Assembly: GCF_005404815.1 (NCBI RefSeq)
Contig: NZ_BJDF01000016.1
Span: 1-64,000 of the forward strand
DNA length: 64,000 bases
Reading direction: 5' to 3'
Source: Companilactobacillus huachuanensis
GTDB lineage: Bacteria; Bacillota; Bacilli; Lactobacillales; Lactobacillaceae
In this document: positions 39,196 through 48,323 of the stretch, one piece after another
Layout: every line of letters begins with the position of its first letter
How positions within the stretch are numbered: position 1 is the first letter of the stretch
The notes under the pieces: generated by a model
What the model was told of the DNA's origin: nothing
The model's database searches: none
What the model saw: the letters and a program-made list of their open reading frames with translations, nothing else
Position numbers and translations under genes: made by a program

Positions 39196-39378
39196 AAACG
39201 TTCCTCCATTGTTAATTAAATTGTTCTTTGCCGTCTACAGAGTTGATAAATTGTTCTTTAGTAACTGAGTTATAAAAGTTAATTAAATCAACATGTAATT
39301 TTAATTTATCCTTTTATCCCTTATAAAATATGTAAGAGATATTTATTCATAAAAAAGCGTTGATTTCTAAAATAAACG

Positions 39379-39663
39379 TAAGGCTAAAAGACAAAAATTT
39401 ACATATCGATCATTATTACAAACCTAGGGCTAATTTATTCAAATAATCAAAAGTCTTCGTTTTATTATTCCTGTCATTAAAAAACAAACTATTTGGAAGA
39501 GCTGAGTGTATTCAATTACACCACCGGGCGTGTTGAAGACTCGCGGGTTTCGCGAGTCTTCAACCGAGGTTCGAGACCGCTCCTTGGCTCGGGCCGTTCC
39601 GCGCAGCAAATAAATACTCTCAGATCTGGAAACGGCATACTTAATTAAACTTTCAACCTTTAG
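39379..39663 (+). mobile_element. Cloverleaf MITE copy K, P2 lost
   Basis: Left arm degenerate, right terminus CTTTCAACCTTTAG intact. The P1 left strand runs straight into ATTACACCACC, so half of hairpin P2 is deleted. P3 here is a perfect hairpin (GTTGAAGACTCGCG and complement), with an A-T pair where most copies have an A-G mismatch. It ends 51 bases from the next stop. 39196-39378 upstream shows no gene. Confidence 0.85.
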
Positions 39664-39714
39664 TTATTAATAAGATTACTAGAAAAGGCACACAAAAAAA
39701 AGACGTTACCGCCT

Positions 39715-40116
39715 TTATTTAATGAAAATATTAATTGAATTAACAAATTCCTCTTGACTAGTTCTTATTTTTGACCGAGCTTCTTCTAAAACCACTTGAT
39801 TTAAAGCATTGTTCTCGGTATCAAGGCAGTTGAGTGCATCAATCAAATTGATAAAATAATTGTTCAATTTTTCAGCCATCGGACTGTTTTGTAGGTTGTA
39901 TTTATCGATGTAGGAAATGCACAGCTTCATAAACCGATCAATATTTGAAATATAATTATCAGCCAATCGTGAATAAGTTTCATATCTCAGCGCTTCACCT
40001 CTTTCGATAACCTTCATTGTTTTGAAATATTCCATGAAGACCTCATTATATGTAACGAACTTTTCTAAGAGAACATTTGTCTCTAAAATACGATATCTAC
40101 TTGTCATTGCTGTCAT
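39715..40116 (-). CDS. Hypothetical helical protein
   Basis: 133 aa, largely alpha-helical by eye, without signal peptide, membrane span or known motif. GAGGTG lies 6 bases before the ATG, which supports the start. It stands alone between cloverleaf copy K and a terminator-rich gap. Function unknown. Confidence 0.7.
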   Translation of the reverse strand: MTAMTSRYRILETNVLLEKFVTYNEVFMEYFKTMKVIERGEALRYETYSRLADNYISNIDRFMKLCISYIDKYNLQNSPMAEKLNNYFINLIDALNCLDTENNALNQVVLEEARSKIRTSQEEFVNSINIFIK

Positions 40117-40274
40117 GTGCTACACCTCTTTTTTTCCTTTTTTACATAATATCATATGAATTTAATTATGAAAAGTATAAGTTTATATTTATATACACTT
40201 TTCTATTTTTTCGAAACGCTATTCTAACGGTCTTTATATAGAAGCAATTTTTTTAAATTAAATTTCAATGTTAA

Positions 40275-40321
40275 AAAAATAAGTTAATTGCTTTTAAAAT
40301 CAAAGCAATTAACTTATTTTT
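40275..40321. terminator. Strong bidirectional terminator
   Basis: Twenty-base perfect arms (AAAAATAAGTTAATTGCTTT and complement) around a 7-base loop. It follows GH31, with cloverleaf copy L between. Confidence 0.85.
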
Positions 40322-40331
40322 AAAGACGGTC

Positions 40332-40473
40332 CTAAGGGTTGAAAATCAAAAAATTGATATAACCGTTGTTGTTACAGACCTAGCGTTAATTCATTTAAAC
40401 AATTACACCACCGATCGAGTGGATTTTGCGAGGCTTCAAACAACCTCAGCTCTGGAAATGACATACTTAACTA
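40332..40473 (+). mobile_element. Cloverleaf MITE copy L, multiply deleted and fused to the GH31 stop codon
   Basis: Left end CTAAGGGTTGAAAAT and left arm (GATATAACCGTTGTTGTTAC) are present. Only parts of P2 and P3 remain, then CTCAGCTCTGGAAATGACATACTTAACTA. The right terminal repeat is missing, and the element's final CTA is the TAG stop codon of the GH31 gene. Confidence 0.8.
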
Positions 40474-42675
40474 CGAGTTGTAAGAATGCCTAATATAAGC
40501 AACTTCACTCAGGCTGCTCCGCAAATCATTATTCTCCAATGTATTTATTAAATTCATAAATGAAGCATATTTATACTTCTCGTCGTTAAATGCATCCGAC
40601 AATTGTTGTTTCAAATCAAAACTGATATAAGCTCTTTGTAGCCTGTTGTTAAACTCTTTATCTACAGCGCGTCGATTATCATGATGGGTCTTCAAGGAAA
40701 TTTGTCGATACTTTGGGATAATATTATCCGGATCATTCACAATCCACTTCAAAGATTCTTCTAATTCATTCCAAGTAAATAAAGTCTTTGCAATTTTATC
40801 CCCTAAATGCTCAACCATTTCATAACTGCCATCCCGTCCAGCAAATACTTCCACTTGAATATTAGTTGGCAAATTTTCTAAATCATTCATATAATCAGGA
40901 TTTGTTACAATCAAGCTTCCCAACCGCACAAATACTGGGATTGTATTGCTATCCCGATAAGTTTTGATAACTGTATCACCACGATATCGTAGATGGCTGA
41001 AATAATCGACCCAATCGCCGGATGGTAACCAAGTTTTGCTATAAGCCATTTGTGTTTTATCATCGTGGGGGCTCGTAATTGGTGAAATTAACATCTCTGA
41101 ACCAAAGAAATACTCATTTTTCATCGCATAAGCTTCAGCTTTTTCCGGATAGTCGTAATAAAGTGGTTTAACTAGCGGAATACCTTCAGTATGCGTTTTA
41201 TAATTGGCTGTATCGATATAAGGAACTAATTTTGTCCGCAGACGCATAAACTCTTCCTGTGTATTCTCAAAATCAGAGCGATAATTCCAAGGTTCCTTAC
41301 CACTGAAAGTATTATTGGATGAATGTAAACGATTTATTGGACTGAAAACACCAAACTGTAACCACCGTGTCGCTAATTCACCATCAAAATCACCATGCAT
41401 GTGGCCACCAATATCATGACTCCACCATGTATAACCAATATTAGCAGCTGTAGCTGTAAAATATGGTTGAAAATCTAATGACTTCCAAGAAATAACTGAA
41501 TCACCTGAAAAGCCTAATGGATAGCGATGTGATCCCGGGCCTGCATATCGGCTGAGGATTAATCCATTGCCGTTTGTCCGTCGATCATTATCCGTAAAGT
41601 GATAATAATTCAGCAACCACAGTGGATCCATTTTTTTTGCATTCTTGGCTAAACCTTGTTGCCAATCCAACCACCAAAAATCAATTCCTTCATCCTCTAA
41701 TTTGTGATGAACATCATTGAAATACGCTTGTCGAAACTTTTTATTATCCAATTCAAACGTTGCTGGTTCATTTTTTTCTACATTTAATTCCAAATCCTTA
41801 GCGACTGCTGGATAGACGTCTTCAAATGCCCTTATACCGGCAGCCGGATGAACATTCACTGTTACCTTTTTCCCGTCATCATGTAGCCATTGCAAAAGCT
41901 TTTGATGCTCTGGAAATAGCTCTGTATTCCACGAATAACCAGTCCAACCAGAACCAAATTTCTGCGGAATATCAACTTTATGCCAATCCATGTCTAACAC
42001 TGAAACATTGATTGGTACCTTCTTCTTGTCAAACTTTCTCATCAAAGATTGATAACCAGCTTGCGTATATTGGTAATAGCGGCTCCACCAATTACCCAAG
42101 GCAAACCGGGGCAACAGTGGCGTTGGGCCAGTTAATTGATAAAAATCAGTTAAAGTTTTCTGATAATTACGCCCATAACAGAATAAATAACCATCCGTCA
42201 CCAAATTATCACGAGCCTTAAAAGAATCAGATTCTTGTTGATAAATAAACGATTTCGAATCATCCAAGTAACTGTACCCGTCGCGTGACATAATACCTTT
42301 ATCTAGCGGAATCGCCCCATTTGCGTGATCAAGTGTCCGAACAGTTCCCAGAAGATTCTGTTGGTGATCATCATTATCTTCTCCAAAATACCAACGATTT
42401 TGATAAACGGAATATGCTTTTTTAATATCAATATAGAGTGATTCGGCTGAAAAATTTCCACCATCATAGTATAAGTGAAAACCCTTTGTATCAATCTCCA
42501 CTTCATGACCATTGGAATTACGTAAAACACCTACTTCTGGTTCATCAAAATCTCGATTAAGCACAGTTTGCGTAGGTCGATCTTCAAATTTACCTGTGTC
42601 ATCTTCCTCAATTCTCAATAAATAATCAGTAATAACTGTAAAGCGATAGGTTTTCCCAACAACTACCCTGTTCAT
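40471..42675 (-). CDS. Glycoside hydrolase family 31 (alpha-glucosidase-like)
   Basis: 734 aa from ATG 42675 (MNRVVVGKTYRF), chosen because GGAGG lies 9 bases before it; the frame is open 19 codons further. GH31 features: nucleophile Asp337 in WWLDWQQG and acid/base Asp421 in WSHDIGGHMHGD, preceded by LSRYAGPGSHRYPLGFSGD. The N-terminal beta-sandwich is included and no signal peptide is seen, so it is cytoplasmic and probably acts on imported alpha-glucosides. The C-terminal residues run to a stop inside cloverleaf copy L and may be altered. Confidence 0.92.
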   Translation of the reverse strand: MNRVVVGKTYRFTVITDYLLRIEEDDTGKFEDRPTQTVLNRDFDEPEVGVLRNSNGHEVEIDTKGFHLYYDGGNFSAESLYIDIKKAYSVYQNRWYFGEDNDDHQQNLLGTVRTLDHANGAIPLDKGIMSRDGYSYLDDSKSFIYQQESDSFKARDNLVTDGYLFCYGRNYQKTLTDFYQLTGPTPLLPRFALGNWWSRYYQYTQAGYQSLMRKFDKKKVPINVSVLDMDWHKVDIPQKFGSGWTGYSWNTELFPEHQKLLQWLHDDGKKVTVNVHPAAGIRAFEDVYPAVAKDLELNVEKNEPATFELDNKKFRQAYFNDVHHKLEDEGIDFWWLDWQQGLAKNAKKMDPLWLLNYYHFTDNDRRTNGNGLILSRYAGPGSHRYPLGFSGDSVISWKSLDFQPYFTATAANIGYTWWSHDIGGHMHGDFDGELATRWLQFGVFSPINRLHSSNNTFSGKEPWNYRSDFENTQEEFMRLRTKLVPYIDTANYKTHTEGIPLVKPLYYDYPEKAEAYAMKNEYFFGSEMLISPITSPHDDKTQMAYSKTWLPSGDWVDYFSHLRYRGDTVIKTYRDSNTIPVFVRLGSLIVTNPDYMNDLENLPTNIQVEVFAGRDGSYEMVEHLGDKIAKTLFTWNELEESLKWIVNDPDNIIPKYRQISLKTHHDNRRAVDKEFNNRLQRAYISFDLKQQLSDAFNDEKYKYASFMNLINTLENNDLRSSLSEVAYIRHSYNS

Positions 42676-42754
42676 ATTAATGGTCCTCCGATTTGTAAAA
42701 ATAGTTACCTTGATAAATTCGAAAAAGAACAATTTTTCAATCTTAAGTTATAAG

Positions 42755-43001
42755 CTAAAGGTTGAAAGATGAAAAATTAATATAACTATTATTTGCCTAA
42801 CTATTATTGTTACAATCCTATGCCACGAAAGTGGCGTTAGGACTTTAGTCCTTACACCACCGGGCGTGTTGGAGACTTACCGTTTTTTGGTAAGGCTTCA
42901 ACCGAGATTCGAGACCGCCTTTTGGCTCGGATCGTACCGCGCAGCATATGAATACTTTCAGCTCTGGAAACGGCATAATGCATCAAACTTTCAACCTTTA
43001 G
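42755..43001 (+). mobile_element. Cloverleaf MITE copy M, P1 left strand lost; 7-bp target duplication
   Basis: CTAAAGGTTGAAAG at the left and CTTTCAACCTTTAG at the right. TTATAAG flanks both sides (42748-42754, 43002-43008). The left arm has a short internal duplication (AACTATTATT). The left strand of P1 is deleted while P2 (tip GGAC/GTCC), P3 and P4 are intact. It lies upstream of GH31 and after the stop of the 60-aa gene. Confidence 0.92.
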
Positions 43002-43012
43002 TTATAAGTATA

Positions 43013-43045
43013 AAAAAAGGGGCACCCATGTTGAACATGAATACC
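43013..43045 (-). terminator. Terminator of the 60-aa gene
   Basis: Minus-strand GGTATTCATG / CATGGGTGCC pairs throughout if three G-U pairs are allowed, then CCTTTTTTT. Confidence 0.75.
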
Positions 43046-43056
43046 ACTTTAGTTTA

Positions 43057-43239
43057 TTACTTATCGTTATTTTGAGATACCCGATTTGGCCCATCAACAA
43101 CTTTTTTTCGTAAGGATTCATTATCCTTAAATAACTTTTGAGCCTCGGATAATTTTTTAGGACTATTCTTAATTTCTTGAGAAATTTTACTAAAATCATT
43201 CTTGGCAGGATCTTCTTCATGTTTTTTGAAAAAACTCAT
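43057..43239 (-). CDS. Small charged hypothetical protein
   Basis: 60 aa, Lys/Glu/Asn-rich (MSFFKKHEEDPAKNDFSKIS...). It is preceded by AAGGAGCG at good spacing and followed by a terminator, so it is likely expressed. No family recognised. Confidence 0.65.
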   Translation of the reverse strand: MSFFKKHEEDPAKNDFSKISQEIKNSPKKLSEAQKLFKDNESLRKKVVDGPNRVSQNNDK

Positions 43240-43441
43240 ACTAATCGCTCCTTATCCTGTTGTAACGCTAATAATTATATAACAGTATTATGAAAATACA
43301 CCTGAAAAATAAAATTAATTTTCTAAGTACGAAGGACTATTCACTTTTAAAAATTATTAGCTTTGTTATTATATACTATATAGCGTATCGTGCTAGTTAA
43401 TGTGCCGTTTCTGGAAACGATGAATGCTTTTTATTTGTTCA

Positions 43442-43763
43442 TTAAAGATTGAAAGTTTGATGAATTATGCCGTTTCCAGAGCTGAAAGTATTCATATGCT
43501 GCGCGGTACAATCCGAGCCAAAATGCGGTCTCGAATCTCGGTTGAAGCCTCACCAAAAAACGGTAAGTCTCCAACACGACCGGTGGTGTAAGGACTAAAG
43601 TCCTAACGCCACTTTCGCGGCAAATGAATACTTTCAGCTCTTCCAACTAGTTTTTTAATAATAAGAATGTCCAATTGTAATCTTTTGCTATTTAACTAAA
43701 TTAATAAATAAATTGAGTTTAGGACTGTTACAGCATTGTTTATTTCACATTTCAAGCTTCTGT
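43442..43763 (-). mobile_element. Cloverleaf MITE copy N, reversed, full length
   Basis: About 322 bp. Terminus TTAAAGATTGAAAG on the plus-strand left; the other end is decayed (ATTTCAAGCTTCTG). The left arm matches copies I and P. The P2 tip is GGAC/GTCC; P3 and P4 are as in copy I. A further remnant (GCCGTTTCTGGAAACG) lies at 43404-43419. Nothing else is seen in 43240-43911. Confidence 0.85.
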
Positions 43764-43911
43764 TGTTCATTTATAACACACATAATTATTTTTTCTATTA
43801 TACATAAAAATTTATTGAAGGTACATTTATTAAACACAATGGTTTTTAAAGATAAATTACTAACTAGTTCCATACATTAATTAAGCTTAAAGTTTTAGGG
43901 GTTGAAGAAAA

Positions 43912-44418
43912 ATGAGTAAAAAAAAGAAGATACAAAAAACATTAGTTGAAAAGATTCTTGATAAGGAAAAAGTTGATTATGTTCCCATGACTTTTCAAAC
44001 AGAAGCCGATGGTGATACTCAAGAACTTGTAACTGACAAGAGCACTCAGGATGGATACAAAATTTATAAAACCTTAGTTTTAACCGGTAATAAAACAGGT
44101 CCATTAGTTGGAATGTTACCTCTCGACAAACACTTAAGTTACAAAATGTTAGCTAAATTATCTGGTAATAAAAAGGTCGGCATGGTTCCTTTGAAAGATT
44201 TAATTAAAACCAGTGGCTTTGAACATGGAGCCAATAGTCCGGTGGGGATTCATTCATTGCACAATTATCCGATCTTCTTTGATAATGAAGCTGACCGGTC
44301 CGAAAAGATTATTGTATCTGCAGGCAAAGTTGGCCAATCCGTCCTTATCGAACCACATGCCTTAGCAAAGGCCGTTAACGCAACATTTGGTGACTTTGCG
44401 GTCGATAATCCAGAGTAA
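43912..44418 (+). CDS. Cys-tRNA(Pro)/Cys-tRNA deacylase, YbaK/EbsC family
   Basis: 168 aa. The YbaK/EbsC fold is shown by KTLVLTGNKTGPLVGMLPLD and KKVGMVPLKDL, SPVGIHSLHNYPIFFD, and VSAGKVGQSVLIEPHALAKA. The family removes Cys from tRNA-Pro in trans. GGGGTTGAAG precedes the ATG. Standalone gene, convergent with a small gene. Confidence 0.92.
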   Translation: MSKKKKIQKTLVEKILDKEKVDYVPMTFQTEADGDTQELVTDKSTQDGYKIYKTLVLTGNKTGPLVGMLPLDKHLSYKMLAKLSGNKKVGMVPLKDLIKTSGFEHGANSPVGIHSLHNYPIFFDNEADRSEKIIVSAGKVGQSVLIEPHALAKAVNATFGDFAVDNPE

Positions 44419-44451
44419 AAAAAAATCGCCAACGACCGAAGTCATTGACGA
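44417..44451 (-). terminator. Terminator of the 44-aa gene
   Basis: Hairpin TCGTCAATGAC-TTCG-GTCGTTGGCGA on the minus strand with a run of T, overlapping the end of the EbsC gene. Confidence 0.75.
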
Positions 44452-44459
44452 ATTAGTTT

Positions 44460-44594
44460 CTATGCAGCTTTATTGTTTTTTAGATTAGTGATAGCTTTTT
44501 CAATAGTTGTACCGTTGCCAAAGTTATTGCTATTATTAACATCAACTGCGGTGAATAATTGATCATTAAGATCTAATAAAATTCTGTATTTCAT
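44460..44594 (-). CDS. 44-residue hypothetical protein
   Basis: MKYRILLDLNDQLFTAVDVN and on to the stop, hydrophilic, with an Asn-rich middle. AAGGAGA lies 8 bases before the ATG. A promoter (TTGACT, 17-base spacer, TATTAT) lies upstream on the minus strand and a terminator follows. These signals make a short real gene likely. No family recognised. Confidence 0.65.
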   Translation of the reverse strand: MKYRILLDLNDQLFTAVDVNNSNNFGNGTTIEKAITNLKNNKAA

Positions 44595-44745
44595 TATTCA
44601 CATCTCCTTTATGTTCCGTATCAAAGGGTAGCGACTGATTGTTATAATACTTGCTTTTAGAACTAAAGTCAAACAAAAAGTTTATTACTTGACTTTATCG
44701 TGATTTTGAATAAAATTTAAGTTACCACAAATAAAGGAGGACTAA

Positions 44746-44925
44746 ATGAACAATATTTGGAAATACATTTTGGGATTCTTCATTGCCCTACTACTCTTCT
44801 CATTCTTCATCCATGTAATCTTTCCACTGATTGTCATCTTGGCAATCATCGGTGGTATTTATTATCTCTATCGAAGACATCAAAACAATAAGTACACTCC
44901 TGATGGTCGTAAAAAAGTTAACTAA
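44746..44925 (+). CDS. 59-residue membrane protein
   Basis: MNNIWKYILGFFIALLLFSF starts a protein with one long or two short membrane spans (about 6-42) and a basic tail. AAAGGAGG is well placed. TTGACT (44689-44694), a 16-base gap and TAAAAT (44711-44716) make a promoter. Divergent from the 44-aa gene, sharing its control region. Confidence 0.75.
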   Translation: MNNIWKYILGFFIALLLFSFFIHVIFPLIVILAIIGGIYYLYRRHQNNKYTPDGRKKVN

Positions 44926-45019
44926 GTTTTGCCTCCTTGGCCTAATCAGTTAATCTTTTACCCTTATGGTACATATTGGTACGCTTAATAATTATAAAAA
45001 TCAAACTTAAATAAAGTAC

Positions 45020-45060
45020 AAGCCAGTAATCCGTATATTCAAAAGATTACTGGCTTTTTT
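45020..45060 (+). terminator. Terminator of the 59-aa gene
   Basis: Arms AAGCCAGTAATC and GATTACTGGCTT and a T tract. Confidence 0.85.
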
Positions 45061-45070
45061 CTGTATTTAA

Positions 45071-45257
45071 CTGAAGGTTGAAAGGTGAAAAATCAATCCA
45101 TCAATTGCTATTACAGGTTTAGAGTTAATTTATTTAAATAATCAAAAATCTTCATTTTATTCCCGTTATTAAAAATAATAAACGAGTTGGAAGAGCTGAG
45201 AGTATTCATTTACATCACCGGGCATATTGAAAACTCTCAGATCTGGAAATGGCCTAC
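45071..45257 (+). mobile_element. Cloverleaf MITE copy O, arms mostly deleted
   Basis: Left end CTGAAGGTTGAAAGGTG, left arm complete, P1 left strand (GGAAGAGCTGAGAGTATTC) present. P2-P4 are reduced to CATCACCGGGCATATTGAAA, then CTCTCAGATCTGGAAATGGC. The right terminal repeat is lost and the element abuts the stop of the 57-aa gene. Confidence 0.8.
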
Positions 45258-45431
45258 TTACTTACTTGGTCTATCAATATCAGCAGTGGCCGAGATCAAC
45301 AGTAACACTGCTCCAGCAACTGCTGCAGAAATTAAATTAGCATTGCTGAACCACTTGAAAATAAAGCCTAATACTGCCACAACTAAAAGTAAAATACCTA
45401 ACCAACGGTCAAGTTTCATTAATAAATTCAT
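45258..45431 (-). CDS. 57-residue membrane protein
   Basis: MNLLMKLDRWLGILLLVVAV starts a protein with two hydrophobic spans (about 10-27 and 34-50) and a short polar tail (DIDRPSK). A possible GGACGT site precedes the ATG. The stop codon touches cloverleaf copy O. No family recognised. Confidence 0.65.
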   Translation of the reverse strand: MNLLMKLDRWLGILLLVVAVLGFIFKWFSNANLISAAVAGAVLLLISATADIDRPSK

Positions 45432-45529
45432 TTTGCACGTCCTTTTATTATTAATTTTGCGTAAAGAATACTAAAATAGATTATGAATTGATAATTACTA
45501 ATATTATACATTATCTTGGAGGGCTAAAA

Positions 45530-46756
45530 ATGGATAAAGCACAAAGACTAGGTGTTTTAGATGATTTAATCAAGTTGGAGACAGTTAACGGTCGAGAGGA
45601 AATCGTTGCTAACTATCTTAAAGATTTATTTGAACAAAACGGAATTGAAGTTGAACTTAACAAGTATGATGAAAATCGTTATAACTTAATCGCTACAATC
45701 AAAAAAGACAACGGAAAATTTCTTGGTTTCACCGGTCATGAGGATGTTGTTGGTACAGTTGATGACAGCAAGTGGAATTATGGTCCTTTTAATCCTAAAC
45801 ATATTGATGGCAAGATTTTCGGACGAGGTTCATCTGATATGAAAGGTGGCTTAGCTGGTATGGCTATCGCCTTGATTGAATTGAATGAAGATTCTAATTT
45901 CAAAGGAAATCTAAAATTTATTGCCACTGTTGGTGAAGAAATTGGTGAATTAGGTGCAGCCAAACTAGCCAAAGAAGGTTACGTCGACGATGTTAATGCT
46001 TTAGTGGTTGGTGAACCAAGTAACTCATCTTCTCGACTTGTTTTGGAAAAATTAGTTGGTGCTGGTTTAATTGAAACTAACGGTCAAAAGCCTGAATCAC
46101 GTATGGCTGCCTTTTGTGCCCACAAAGGTTCAGTCACATACAAAGTTATTTCTCATGGACGCGCAGCTCACAGTTCAATGCCAGAGGTTGGTATCAATGC
46201 CCTCGACAATTTAGTTGCCTATTACAACAAACAATCTGATTATTTCAAGGAAATCGTTAAAGCTGACGATGACATACTTGGAACAACTAAACCATCCGTA
46301 ACCATTATGAACGGTGGTAAACAAGAAAATACCATCCCTGATTATGCTGATATGACTGTCAAAATCAGAACTATCCCAGAATATAATAATGACAAGATTA
46401 TTGATGAATTAAAAGAGATCATTGATAAGATGAATCAAGCTGATCCTCGAATGAACTTGGAATTTCAACTATCCAGCAGCAATTGGCCCGTTAAAACTGA
46501 TATTGATTCTAACTTCATGAAACTAGTTCGTCAAAGTTACAAAGATGTTCTCGGAATTAATATTTTAACCGTTGGTGCTCCTGGTGGTACTGATGCCTCA
46601 CAATTTATCAGAGCTAACCAAGACTTAGATGTTGTAGTTGCCGGACCTGGTAATGAATCAGCTCACCAAATTAACGAATTCGTCTTTGAAGATGATTACT
46701 TGAAATATATTGATATTTACAAGGCAATTGCTACTAAGTACTTTGAAAAAGACTAA
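45530..46756 (+). CDS. M20 family peptidase/deacylase (ArgE/DapE-like)
   Basis: 408 aa from ATG 45530, with GGAGGG 6 bases upstream; an in-frame upstream ATG lacks a site. Metal motifs: GHEDVV, GRGSSDMKGG, TVGEEIGELGA, and a late GNESAHQINEF histidine. A dimerisation domain lies between. The family includes succinyl-diaminopimelate desuccinylase, but lactobacilli also use it for general peptides, so the substrate is open. Confidence 0.88.
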   Translation: MDKAQRLGVLDDLIKLETVNGREEIVANYLKDLFEQNGIEVELNKYDENRYNLIATIKKDNGKFLGFTGHEDVVGTVDDSKWNYGPFNPKHIDGKIFGRGSSDMKGGLAGMAIALIELNEDSNFKGNLKFIATVGEEIGELGAAKLAKEGYVDDVNALVVGEPSNSSSRLVLEKLVGAGLIETNGQKPESRMAAFCAHKGSVTYKVISHGRAAHSSMPEVGINALDNLVAYYNKQSDYFKEIVKADDDILGTTKPSVTIMNGGKQENTIPDYADMTVKIRTIPEYNNDKIIDELKEIIDKMNQADPRMNLEFQLSSSNWPVKTDIDSNFMKLVRQSYKDVLGINILTVGAPGGTDASQFIRANQDLDVVVAGPGNESAHQINEFVFEDDYLKYIDIYKAIATKYFEKD

Positions 46757-46775
46757 TCGATCATTAGAAAACAAT

Positions 46776-46818
46776 AACCGTCTCTCCTATAAATGATTTG
46801 GAGAGACGGTTAATTTTT
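46776..46818 (+). terminator. Terminator of the M20 gene
   Basis: Arms TAACCGTCTCTCC / GGAGAGACGGTTA and a T tract. Confidence 0.85.
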
Positions 46819-46874
46819 GCCTAATGTTCACATAATAAAAATAATCAAATTATGAAGAAAGAAGTAACAAGCAA

Positions 46875-47420
46875 ATGCTGAAAAAAGAAAGATTCGAGGC
46901 CTTCACCGATGCTGTCATTGCAATCATTTTAACCATATTAGTTTTGGAACTTAAATTACCTGGAAATGATCATTCCATTCATGCGTTGATTAAAATATTG
47001 CCCAAATTTGCTGCATATATAATGACTTTTATCTTCATAGCAACAATGTGGGTCAATCACCATTTTCTCTTTTCCCAAGCGAAAGGCATAACTAACCAAA
47101 TCATTTGGACTAATTTTGTCTGGCTCTTCATTGCTTCCCTTTTGCCAGCTACAACTGCTTGGTTAGGATCCGATATCTTTGCACGTACTTCGGCCATATT
47201 ATACGTGATTAACGTTGTATTATTTAACCTAGCTACCTTACTTTTACGTCGTCAGGTAACCTCCAAAAATAATCTTAATAACATGCAAAATCTAAGCCGT
47301 AAGGAACATATTTCAATGGCTGTTAACCTGCTGACTTTAGTAGTCACCTGGTTTTTCCCACCTTTTCCCCTTTGTTGGACTCATTATCAACATCATAGTT
47401 TGGTTGCTTCCTCATACTAA
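46875..47420 (+). CDS. TMEM175-like membrane protein with frameshifted C-terminus
   Basis: 181 aa. RFEAFTDAVIAIILTILVLEL is the conserved first helix of DUF1211/TMEM175 channels (RxxxFSDGVFAI). Three or four more spans follow. From about residue 161 the frame turns hydrophilic (PLCWTHYQHH). Dropping one C from the CCCC run near 47370 gives FVGLIINIIVWLLPHTKES to a stop at 47437-47439, a normal last helix. Either a real +1 shift or a sequence error. Some relatives are potassium channels. Confidence 0.8.
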   Translation: MLKKERFEAFTDAVIAIILTILVLELKLPGNDHSIHALIKILPKFAAYIMTFIFIATMWVNHHFLFSQAKGITNQIIWTNFVWLFIASLLPATTAWLGSDIFARTSAILYVINVVLFNLATLLLRRQVTSKNNLNNMQNLSRKEHISMAVNLLTLVVTWFFPPFPLCWTHYQHHSLVASSY

Positions 47421-47454
47421 AGAAAGTACAACTCTTTAATACAAACTATCTTCC

Positions 47455-48108
47455 CTATTTGCTTTTTGATGATTGTTTAATCTTAGTGGTCTTTTTTAGA
47501 TAGTCTACTAATTCATTTTCGGTACCGTTCTCAAAAATAAATTCAAAAACATCATTTTTGCGATAAATAGAATCTAAGAATTTAGCATCTAGCCCATCCA
47601 TGATTTCAATCATATTAGTTTGAGATAATTGTTTTATTTTTTGTTGTATTGTCGCATCATACTCTTTACGTTTGGAAGAATCCGCTGGATAGCCAACATT
47701 CATCGGACCATCAAATAACTTTTCCAATGTGAACTTCAAATTCAATTCACCTGACCAACCAAAATTTAAACCCAATGGAACCGATGCACAATTACCATGA
47801 TTGATGCGTCCAAACAAATACGCATCGCTTGGAGTTGGCAAATAACCACACGTTACGTTTGGCAAACTGTTACAAGAGATATCCATACCGTTCCCAGAAC
47901 TGCAACCGGTTACCACATAATCTACCGCCTTACTGTTCAATAACAATCCTACTAATATTGAAACTTGAACATATGACAAGATTGGATCTCCTTCGAAAAC
48001 GCCAAAGTTTAAAACCTCGTCTGAATCATTGGTAGCAGCTTTGGTAGCCTCAAAAAGCACTTCATTCCTACTCATACGAGTGGTTTCCTGAATTACTGCA
48101 ATTTTCAA
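47455..48108 (-). CDS. RpiB/LacA/LacB family sugar-phosphate isomerase
   Basis: 217 aa from a TTG (MKIAVIQETTR); another TTG two codons upstream is closer to AAAGGATG and cannot be excluded. The active-site strand VDYVVTGCSSGNGMDI matches the RpiB family Cys/Gly motif. The extra C-terminal 70 residues resemble the longer RpiB-like proteins of lactobacilli. Substrate unknown. Convergent with the TMEM175-like gene. Confidence 0.82.
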   Translation of the reverse strand: MKIAVIQETTRMSRNEVLFEATKAATNDSDEVLNFGVFEGDPILSYVQVSILVGLLLNSKAVDYVVTGCSSGNGMDISCNSLPNVTCGYLPTPSDAYLFGRINHGNCASVPLGLNFGWSGELNLKFTLEKLFDGPMNVGYPADSSKRKEYDATIQQKIKQLSQTNMIEIMDGLDAKFLDSIYRKNDVFEFIFENGTENELVDYLKKTTKIKQSSKSK

Positions 48109-48323
48109 AATCAAGACATCCTTTCTCTAACAAAATTTGCTAATAGCAATAATAATTACCTGTTAAACATATTATAAATTGTTTTATTATTACAAATGAC
48201 CAGAAACGTACATTATTATTATTGGCAACTGACATTTGACTCCAATCATTTACTTTATGCTTAGAAAATTATTAATTAGACAACGTGTGAGTTATCATTA
48301 AATTATTACTTAGGGGCGAACCC

